From Acidobacteriaceae bacterium (lineage in GTDB: Bacteria; Acidobacteriota; Terriglobia; Terriglobales; Acidobacteriaceae), in NCBI GenBank assembly GCA_027306745.1, contig DAHUZD010000139.1, forward strand, positions 1 through 5,451: a DNA stretch of 5,451 nt. The letters run 5' to 3'. Every line of letters starts with the position of its first letter. The first letter of the stretch is position 1. The notes beneath the pieces are model-generated. The model worked only from the letters and a program-made list of their open reading frames with translations. It made no database searches and was not told the DNA's origin. Position numbers and translations under genes: made by a program. Shown here in pieces: positions 1-5,451 of the stretch.

Positions 1-178
1 GTTCAACGGACTGATGGTTTCGCTCAAAGAGCTTAAAGCAGAGCTGGCTTTCCAAATCATTGATGCGCTTGGTTACGGTGTATTGGTCGATGTGAAGCCG
101 CTCTGCTGCCCGTGAAAAGTTCAGGTCCTGGGCTACGGCGATTGCGGCTTCCAGCAACCGTAGTTCTGGAAGAGTCAT
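1..178 (-). CDS. LysR-family transcriptional regulator, N-terminal part (cut by window start)
   Basis: Reading the minus strand from the ATG at 178 gives 59 residues with the typical LysR-family winged HTH: it opens MTLPELRLLEAAIAVAQDLN, continues with FSRAAERL, and ends with the wing-type motif LESQLCFKLFERN (about residues 47-54 in its core). LysR regulators bind T-N11-A palindromes and respond to a small co-inducer through a C-terminal domain, which here lies outside the window. The start is supported by a strong Shine-Dalgarno GGAGG (plus-strand 185-189) six bases before the ATG. The gene diverges from the xis/toxin/integrase cluster, so it may control that cluster, itself or cargo further left. 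The family call is firm; the target and ligand cannot be inferred. Confidence 0.85.
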   Translation of the reverse strand, partial: MTLPELRLLEAAIAVAQDLNFSRAAERLHIDQYTVTKRINDLESQLCFKLFERNHQSVE

Positions 179-316
179 GACGGTCCTCCGCGCAGAGAAC
201 TCTGACAGAGATGGGGATCAAGAGGCCCAAAGGATGGGCAGACTACCTTCTTTCCTGAACAACCGCGTGCCTGTTTGATGTCGATCCGGTCCACGCCGGT
301 TGCACGAAAGTCACGT

Positions 317-339
317 CGTTATGCCTGCGACGCATAACG
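317..339. promoter_or_regulatory. Perfect 8-bp inverted repeat, candidate LysR-type operator
   Basis: CGTTATGC (317-324) and GCATAACG (332-339) are perfect inverted copies around a 7-base spacer. The inner part is ATGC-N7-GCAT, which is the T-N11-A arrangement of a LysR box (T322, A334). It lies between the divergent lysR-like gene (start 178) and the xis-like gene (start 447). It also covers the place where a -35 would sit for a possible -10, TAAAAT at 347-352, reading toward 447. The rest of 179-446 shows only a small 5-bp hairpin at 225-239 and no further gene. An alternative reading is a tyrosine-recombinase core-like site, since these also have inverted arms around a 6-8 bp spacer. Confidence 0.45.
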
Positions 340-446
340 GTCTCCCTAAAATTCATTGGACGCAGAAGCGCAGAACTGAGCATCATTGCCCGTACATGCA
401 GCGATGTTTGCCGCACTCGATCATCCTTGCGTAGGGAGCTGCACTG

Positions 447-695
447 ATGAGGACACGATTTCTCACCGAGTTTGATGTTGCCGAGCGAACTCAGATCAGT
501 CTCGGAACACTTCGCCGTTGGCGACTGGAAAACAAAGGACCGAAATATCACAAGTTTGGCTCCCTCGTTCGCTATGACGAAGAAGAACTTACCGCCTGGG
601 AACAGGCCCAACCGGCGGGCGGCGCGGGAGCGCCACGGATAGGCCCCGCCTCAGAGCAGCCCGCTCCAGTACGACGTGCGGCTTTCAGGCGGTAA
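447..695 (+). CDS. Excisionase/AlpA-like small helix-turn-helix DNA-binding protein
   Basis: This 82-residue protein has one MerR-like HTH of the excisionase/AlpA type at about residues 5-53. The helix-turn-helix runs FLTEFDVAERTQISLGTLRR, followed by the wing and the family-typical VRYDEEELTAWE (41-52). Such proteins bend att DNA to direct integrase toward excision, or act as small regulators of mobile elements. Residues 54-82 are rich in Ala, Pro, Gly and Arg and probably disordered. The start is supported by AGGGAG at 433-438, eight bases before the ATG. It is the first gene of a same-strand cluster ending in the integrase, which favours an excisionase or recombination-directionality role. 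That role is inferred from family and position; a plain regulator is possible. Confidence 0.7.
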   Translation: MRTRFLTEFDVAERTQISLGTLRRWRLENKGPKYHKFGSLVRYDEEELTAWEQAQPAGGAGAPRIGPASEQPAPVRRAAFRR

Positions 696-711
696 ATGCA
701 GGTTACAGGCT

Positions 712-740
712 TTGGCATGGATAATCTTACCGGATATACT
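712..740 (+). promoter_or_regulatory. Sigma70-type promoter for the toxin-antitoxin pair
   Basis: TTGGCA (712-717) and TATACT (735-740) each match five of six consensus bases and are exactly 17 bp apart. The expected transcription start is near 747, giving a leader of only about nine bases before the antitoxin ATG at 756. Imperfect inverted arms TCTTACC (725-731) and GGTGAGA (747-753) flank the -10 and could be the antitoxin's autoregulatory operator. The promoter argues against the upstream in-frame ATGs at 696 and 717. Confidence 0.6.
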
Positions 741-755
741 ACTTGTGGTGAGACT

Positions 756-1037
756 ATGCCTACCACATCGCCCAAAATGGGCCGCAAGATCAAGAAGAGC
801 TTCAGCATCTCCGTAGAGTCAGACTCGTTCATCCGACGGAGTTGCAAGGAACGAAAATCCAACTCGGAGTCGGAGACATTGGACGCGCTTCTCAGTGAAC
901 TCATGGCGGTTCGGCAGCAAAAAGCCATTGAAGCTGCCTACGCGGATTACTACGATTCTCTTAGTGAGGACGAAGTAGCTGAGGAGAGCGCATGGGGAAG
1001 ATTCGCAGAGTCGCAACTCGCAAAGGAAGCGCACTAA
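756..1037 (+). CDS. MazE-type ribbon-helix-helix antitoxin
   Basis: The 93-residue protein has the layout of a ribbon-helix-helix antitoxin. A basic N-terminus is followed by a beta strand (about 14-20, KSFSISV), a first helix (21-33) and a second helix (38-52). A strongly acidic C-terminal tail follows, with paired tyrosines (65-66), SLSEDE (68-73) and EESAWGRFAE (77-85). The N-terminal dimer would bind operator DNA; the tail with Trp80 would wrap and block the partner toxin, as in MazE-like antitoxins of MazF. The ATG at 756 is chosen because a promoter precedes it and GGTGAG lies just upstream. An in-frame ATG at 717 would add 13 residues and one at 696 would add 20. The stop is two bases before the toxin start. 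The pairing supports the call more than the weakly conserved sequence does. Confidence 0.75.
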   Translation: MPTTSPKMGRKIKKSFSISVESDSFIRRSCKERKSNSESETLDALLSELMAVRQQKAIEAAYADYYDSLSEDEVAEESAWGRFAESQLAKEAH

Positions 1038-1039
1038 CC

Positions 1040-1428
1040 ATGCCAACGGCACAGCGATTTCCGCAGCGCGGTGAGATCTGGTGGACAAACTTCCATACCG
1101 ATCCGCCGGAGAAGGGACGCAGGCCCGTGATTATCGTCTCGCCCAATGCGCGGAATCAACATGAGCGTGCCACCTCGGTTCTTGTGATTCCGCTGTCAAC
1201 ATCGATCCACAAGCTCGGACCTGCTCACCTGTTGCTCCATGCTGGCGAAACAGGACTGCGCATGGATTGCTCCGCCCAGGCAGACAACATCGCTGTGGTC
1301 CTGCGGGCGAATCTACGGGAGCCGGAGCCAGGGCAGCGTCCGCTCACCAACACAAAGATTTGCAAACTGGCTTCGCTCGTCAAACTGGCGATGGGCTGTC
1401 CTGAGCCCATGGAAACAGGAGAAAAGTA

Positions 1429-1429
<1 letters not shown>
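1040..1429 (+). CDS. MazF/PemK-family endoribonuclease toxin
   Basis: This 129-residue protein carries the MazF/PemK core: RGEIWW (10-15), GRRPVIIVSP (26-35), a beta strand ending VLVIPLST (47-54), and DCSAQADNI (76-84) in the place of the second conserved core strand. MazF toxins are ribosome-independent, sequence-specific RNases; the basic RRP segment and the Ser/Thr after PL form the active-site region. The length is near normal (about 110-120 residues) with a short tail. The ATG at 1040 gives the usual distance to RGEIWW and has AAGGAAG at 1023-1029. A start at 992, with GAGGAG at 981-986, would add 16 basic residues and overlap the antitoxin by 46 bases; it cannot be excluded. The stop codon shares its last A with the integrase ATG. 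In a mobile element such a pair probably stabilises inheritance of the integrated DNA. Confidence 0.88.
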
Positions 1430-2820
<1,391 letters not shown>

Positions 2821-2850
2821 TGGGGGCACCACAAGACTCGTTCTCACTGT

Positions 2851-2879
2851 AAGGTATCAAATGCGCCATGAAACGTCAA
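2851..2879 (-). promoter_or_regulatory. Sigma70-type promoter of tRNA-Asn
   Basis: On the minus strand, TTGACG (plus-strand 2874-2879) and TACCTT (2851-2856) are separated by 17 bp. The -35 matches consensus at five of six positions and the -10 at four. The expected start near 2844 gives a leader of about 25 bases to the tRNA 5' end at 2819. The remainder of 2820-3047 shows no gene. Confidence 0.65.
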
Positions 2880-3047
2880 AAGCCGGGCGATGCGATTCCG
2901 CCAGGCTGGCGGCCTGCACGCCGATGCTTTCGCAACGCCTGTTTTGCGGATGTGCGAGGCATTTTCACCGAAAGAATTTTGCAGGAACATCTTCCCGGCG
3001 CACTGGTCTGCTGCCGCTTTTCTCCATGCGAATTGATAGACTGAGCC

Positions 3048-3917
3048 GTGCGTTCTCTGTTGATTAACGCGGATGATTTTGGCCTGACCCCGGGCATCAA
3101 TCGCGCTGTCCGTGAATTGCATCAGGCAGGCGCACTGACCTCGGCCACGTTGATGACCGCCGCACCGGCCTTTGCCGAGGCAGTGGAGATGGCGCAGGCG
3201 CATCCCTCGCTTGGCGTTGGCTGTCATGTTGTCCTCGTCGATGGCGAGCCAGTTGCGCCGCCAGATACCATCCTCACACTGCTCGATCCTGCCAGTCCGC
3301 GGCCGTCCTTTTATCCCACGCTGGGCCGTTTTCTGCGTGCGCTGCTAATGGGCCGCATCGATCCTGCGCACATCGAGCGCGAAGCCGCTGCGCAAATCGC
3401 CAAGCTGCGCGTGCGTGGCATCCAGCCCACGCACATCGACACACACAAACACACGCACATGTTCTCGCGCGTTTTGCTGCCGGTGTTGCGCGCCGCGCAG
3501 GGCCATTGTGTGCGCGCCATCCGCAATCCGTTTGAGCCTGTGTGGAGTGTGCGAGCCACTCCGCACGCTCCATGGGTGCGCCGCGCGGAGGTGCATCTGC
3601 TGCGCCGGATGCGTGCTCATTTTTTGCGCAGCGTGAGCCTCCATGGCTTGCGCACCACGGAGGGTAGCCTCGGTGTACTCGCCACCGGCACCCTCGATGC
3701 GCCAGCACTTCGCGCCATCCTCGCTCAGGTTCCTGCAGGCACATGGGAGCTGGTCTGCCATCCCGCATACCTGGACGATGCACTGCGTACCACGCGCACG
3801 CGCCTGCTTGCATCCCGGCAGGTGGAGTTGCAGGCGCTGCTCGCCGTGTTGGCGCAGGATGCACCGCCCAATGCCCTGCCATCTCTGCGACGCATCCATT
3901 TCGGCCATCTTCCTTAA
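3048..3917 (+). CDS. YdjC/ChbG/HpnK-family carbohydrate deacetylase
   Basis: The 289-residue protein shows the family's metal-site motifs in order: LLINADDFG near the N-terminus (Asp9, Asp10), GVGCH (His60), HIDTHKHTH (129-137) and WELVCHPAY (233-241, with Glu234 and His238). These enzymes are metal-dependent deacetylases of N-acetylated sugars: ChbG acts on chitooligosaccharides, and HpnK is associated with hopanoid side-chain synthesis. No signal peptide or membrane segment is seen, so it is probably cytoplasmic. Translation begins at GTG: an in-frame TGA at 3042-3044 excludes an earlier start, and the motif LINADDFG begins only four residues in. No clear Shine-Dalgarno is present. It lies upstream of bshA with a 142-bp gap. 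The substrate cannot be told from sequence; I do not assign a symbol. Confidence 0.85.
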   Translation: MRSLLINADDFGLTPGINRAVRELHQAGALTSATLMTAAPAFAEAVEMAQAHPSLGVGCHVVLVDGEPVAPPDTILTLLDPASPRPSFYPTLGRFLRALLMGRIDPAHIEREAAAQIAKLRVRGIQPTHIDTHKHTHMFSRVLLPVLRAAQGHCVRAIRNPFEPVWSVRATPHAPWVRRAEVHLLRRMRAHFLRSVSLHGLRTTEGSLGVLATGTLDAPALRAILAQVPAGTWELVCHPAYLDDALRTTRTRLLASRQVELQALLAVLAQDAPPNALPSLRRIHFGHLP

Positions 3918-3943
3918 AAATTCTTCCGCATCTCCTCTAAAAT
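3914..3943 (+). promoter_or_regulatory. Candidate promoter for bshA
   Basis: TTAAAA (3914-3919) and TAAAAT (3938-3943) match the -35 at four and the -10 at five of six positions, with an 18-bp spacer. The -35 overlaps the stop codon of the upstream deacetylase gene. Transcription would start near 3950 and give a leader of about 110 bases. The match is moderate, and an A/T-rich stretch could give it by chance. Confidence 0.35.
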
Positions 3944-3949
3944 CCGTGG

Positions 3950-3972
3950 TGCGCAGAAAAACAGTCTGCGCA
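3950..3972. promoter_or_regulatory. Perfect 8-bp inverted repeat at the predicted bshA transcription start
   Basis: TGCGCAGA (3950-3957) and TCTGCGCA (3965-3972) are perfect inverted copies around a 7-base loop. There is no following T-run, so it is not a good intrinsic terminator for the gene upstream. It could be a repressor site at the start of transcription or a leader RNA hairpin. Confidence 0.45.
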
Positions 3973-3998
3973 TGGAGCCAAAGCATCCGGCACAGCAT

Positions 3999-4020
3999 CC
4001 AATTCTTGCAGCAAGAATGG
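3999..4020 (+). promoter_or_regulatory. Leader hairpin upstream of bshA
   Basis: ATTCTTG (4002-4008) and CAAGAAT (4012-4018) pair perfectly around a 3-base loop. The stem extends by CC/GG across one bulged A. It lies about 40 bases before the bshA ATG, follows the inverted repeat at 3950-3972, and lacks a T-run. Function is unknown. Confidence 0.4.
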
Positions 4021-4059
4021 AACCCTCACTCGCAGACGACTGGAACCCAACGGAGCAGC

Positions 4060-5202
4060 ATGAAAATCGGCATCACCTGTTATCCCACCTATGGCGGCAG
4101 TGGCGTCGTCGCAACCGAGCTGGGCATTGAACTGGCCGAGCGCGGCCACGAAGTGCACTTCATCTCCTACGCGCAGCCCTTCCGCCTAGCCGGACGCGAG
4201 AGTCGCATTCGCTTTCACGAGGTGCCCGTCACCAATTACCCGCTCTTTGAGTTCCCTCCATACGACCTGGCGCTGGCCACGCGCATGGCTGAGGTCGCCG
4301 AATATTCTGACTTGGATCTGCTGCATGTGCACTACGCCATTCCGCACTCCGTCAGCGCGCTGCTGGCCCGGCAAATGCTGGCGCGCACGGGTCGCCGTTT
4401 GCCCTTCGTCTCCACGCTGCACGGCACAGACATCACGCTGGTCGGGGCCGACCGTGCCTACCTGCCCATCACGCGCTATGCGATTGAGGAGAGCGACGGC
4501 GTCACGGCCATCTCCAGCTATCTGCGCCAACAAACCGTCGACACTTTCGGCGTACAGCGCGAGATCGCCGTCATCTCCAACTTTGTCAACTGCGATCTGT
4601 ACCTGCGCAACCGCCCTGTCGCGGAGCGCCTGCGCACACAGTATGCGCTGCCAGAGGAGCGGCTACTCGTGCACCTGTCGAACTTCCGTCCCGTGAAGCG
4701 CGTGCGTGACGTCATCGAAATCTTTGCCCGCGTTGCCGAGCAAATGCCGGCACGCCTGCTCATGGTGGGCGACGGCCCAGAGCGTTCCATGGCCGAGTGG
4801 CTGGCCATGCATCTGAAAATTCACGACCGCGTCCACTTCCTCGGCAAGATGGAAAGCATCCACGAACTGCTGCCCGTGGCCGACCTGATGCTGATGCCGA
4901 GCGAGTTGGAATCCTTTGGCCTGGCCGCGCTGGAAGCCATGGCCTGCGAGGTGCCCACCATCGGCACCGATGTCGGCGGCATGGCCGAACTGATCGAGCA
5001 CAACGTGACCGGAATGCTCTTCCCCGTCGGCGCAGTTGCGGAGATGAGCGAGGCCGCCATCGCGCTACTGCGCGACCCGGAGCGGCTGCAAACCATGGCC
5101 AAGGCCGCGCGCTGTGAAGCCCAGCGCACCTTCTGCGCTTCGCGTGTCATTGCCAGCTATGAGAGGTTTTATGAGTCCGTGCTCAATGGCCCGGCTCGAT
5201 AA
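4060..5202 (+). CDS. bshA: N-acetyl-alpha-D-glucosaminyl L-malate synthase (bacillithiol glycosyltransferase)
   Basis: BshA transfers GlcNAc from UDP-GlcNAc to L-malate, the first step of bacillithiol synthesis, in the cytoplasm. The 380-residue protein has the usual family length and opens with the characteristic MKIGITCYPTYGGSGVVATE. Further GT4-type features are HGTD (121-124), SNFRPVKR (207-214, phosphate-contacting Arg and Lys) and the EX7E motif E284-E292 in SELESFGLAALEAMA. The ATG at 4060 is chosen because it matches the family N-terminus exactly. The frame is open 417 bases further up, but that part overlaps the deacetylase gene and is not BshA-like. GGAG at 4052-4055 is only four bases before the ATG, a rather short spacing. 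The later pathway genes (bshB-type deacetylase, bshC) are not in the window. Confidence 0.93.
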   Translation: MKIGITCYPTYGGSGVVATELGIELAERGHEVHFISYAQPFRLAGRESRIRFHEVPVTNYPLFEFPPYDLALATRMAEVAEYSDLDLLHVHYAIPHSVSALLARQMLARTGRRLPFVSTLHGTDITLVGADRAYLPITRYAIEESDGVTAISSYLRQQTVDTFGVQREIAVISNFVNCDLYLRNRPVAERLRTQYALPEERLLVHLSNFRPVKRVRDVIEIFARVAEQMPARLLMVGDGPERSMAEWLAMHLKIHDRVHFLGKMESIHELLPVADLMLMPSELESFGLAALEAMACEVPTIGTDVGGMAELIEHNVTGMLFPVGAVAEMSEAAIALLRDPERLQTMAKAARCEAQRTFCASRVIASYERFYESVLNGPAR

Positions 5203-5204
5203 CG

Positions 5205-5218
5205 GTGCATATCTGCAC
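5205..5218. promoter_or_regulatory. Short palindrome upstream of ribA
   Basis: GTGCA (5205-5209) and TGCAC (5214-5218) form an inverted repeat with a 4-base spacer. It sits where the -35 element of the ribA promoter would be expected and where no consensus -35 is found, so it may be a regulator site. At five base pairs per arm it could also be chance. Confidence 0.3.
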
Positions 5219-5225
5219 GCAATCC

Positions 5226-5231
5226 TATAAT
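5226..5231 (+). promoter_or_regulatory. Perfect -10 element (TATAAT) directly before ribA
   Basis: TATAAT ends six bases before the ribA ATG at 5238, which places the expected transcription start on or next to the start codon. No -35 consensus (CGGTGC at the 17-bp position) and no TGn extension are seen. No Shine-Dalgarno lies between this element and the ATG, which fits a leaderless message. Confidence 0.5.
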
Positions 5232-5237
5232 CAAATC

Positions 5238-5451
5238 ATGGCGCTTTTGAATGTACGCAAGGTTGCCGAAGCTGATTTCCCCAGCCGCTGGGCGCACTTC
5301 CGCATCCACGGCTTCGCAGGCGAACACGACATCGCCGCGCAACAACCCGGCTGCCTGCCCACGCAGCAAGAGGAGATGGTCGCGCTGGTGCTCGGCGACA
5401 TCCACACGCAGCCGCCATTGGTGCGCATCCACTCGCAGTGCCTCACCGGCG
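5238..5451 (+). CDS. ribA: GTP cyclohydrolase II, N-terminal part (cut by window end)
   Basis: GTP cyclohydrolase II opens GTP to 2,5-diamino-6-ribosylamino-4(3H)-pyrimidinone 5'-phosphate, with formate and pyrophosphate, the first step of riboflavin synthesis. The 71 visible residues align by eye with the RibA N-terminus: VRKVAEADFPSRWAHF (6-21), HGF, ALVLGDI (49-55) and VRIHSQCLTG (62-71). Cys68 is the first of the family's three zinc cysteines; the others and the GTP site lie beyond the window. The segment between HGF and ALVLGDI is somewhat longer than in the E. coli protein. No dihydroxybutanone phosphate synthase (RibB) domain precedes it, so it is a stand-alone RibA at the N-terminus. 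It begins 35 bases after bshA but has its own -10 element. Confidence 0.92.
   Translation, partial: MALLNVRKVAEADFPSRWAHFRIHGFAGEHDIAAQQPGCLPTQQEEMVALVLGDIHTQPPLVRIHSQCLTG

Noticed and set aside
243..611. Minus-strand frame of 122 codons between the LysR-like gene and the xis-like gene
   Set aside because: It overlaps the xis-like gene, has no recognisable motif, and its length is not surprising for this composition.
992..1039. Earlier start for the MazF-like toxin
   Set aside because: GAGGAG precedes it, but those bases encode the antitoxin's conserved EES-AWG stretch, and the extension lies outside the usual MazF N-terminus. It is kept as an alternative, not the preferred start.
3431..3460. 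CA-rich, microsatellite-like tract
   Set aside because: It encodes the conserved HIDTHKHTH metal-site motif of the deacetylase, so the protein explains the composition.
3274..3998. Long minus-strand frames of 202 and 217 codons opposite the deacetylase gene
   Set aside because: These are composition-driven shadows of a high-GC gene with clear motifs on the plus strand. They show rare-residue-rich, repeat-like sequence with no recognisable domain.
3643..4059. Upstream extension of the bshA frame (139 codons)
   Set aside because: It overlaps the deacetylase gene in another frame, is composed of unrelated residues, and the BshA family N-terminus begins exactly at 4060.

Overview
The window joins the tRNA-proximal end of an integrated mobile element (about 1-2745) to conserved chromosomal genes (2745-5451). 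The gene content suggests an Acidobacteriota host, probably of the Terriglobia type. The reasons are moderately high GC, a bacillithiol-type glycosyltransferase gene (bshA) directly upstream of ribA, and a hopanoid/chitooligosaccharide-type deacetylase beside them. This placement rests on gene content and general knowledge only; no search was run.

Left part (element): a truncated LysR-type regulator gene on the minus strand (1-178) diverges from a plus-strand cluster. That cluster holds a small excisionase/AlpA-like helix-turn-helix protein (447-695), a ribbon-helix-helix MazE-type antitoxin (756-1037), a MazF/PemK-type endoribonuclease toxin (1040-1429) and a tyrosine recombinase (1429-2808). 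The antitoxin has its own good sigma70-type promoter (712-740). Toxin and integrase share the junction TAATG, so they are probably translationally coupled. The regulator-xis intergenic region carries a perfect ATGC-N7-GCAT palindrome that fits a LysR box.

Junction: a complete tRNA-Asn(GUU) gene lies on the minus strand (2745-2819) with its 3' end facing the integrase, the usual arrangement after integration into a tRNA 3' end. The integrase reading frame runs into the antisense strand of the tRNA. Upstream in its 3' coding region are two perfect 25-bp direct repeats, each built of two related 12-mers. They are good candidates for integrase arm-type sites. The other att copy is not in the window, so the element extends left of position 1.

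Right part (chromosome): the tRNA promoter (minus strand, 2851-2879) is followed by a YdjC/ChbG/HpnK-family carbohydrate deacetylase gene (3048-3917, GTG start). A 142-bp leader with two hairpins follows, then bshA (4060-5202), then the start of ribA (GTP cyclohydrolase II, 5238 onward, cut by the window end). The ribA start sits just below a perfect TATAAT and has no Shine-Dalgarno sequence, so it may be leaderless. The most notable features are the integrase/attachment architecture and the toxin-antitoxin pair placed inside the recombination operon. I see no clearly new type of system.
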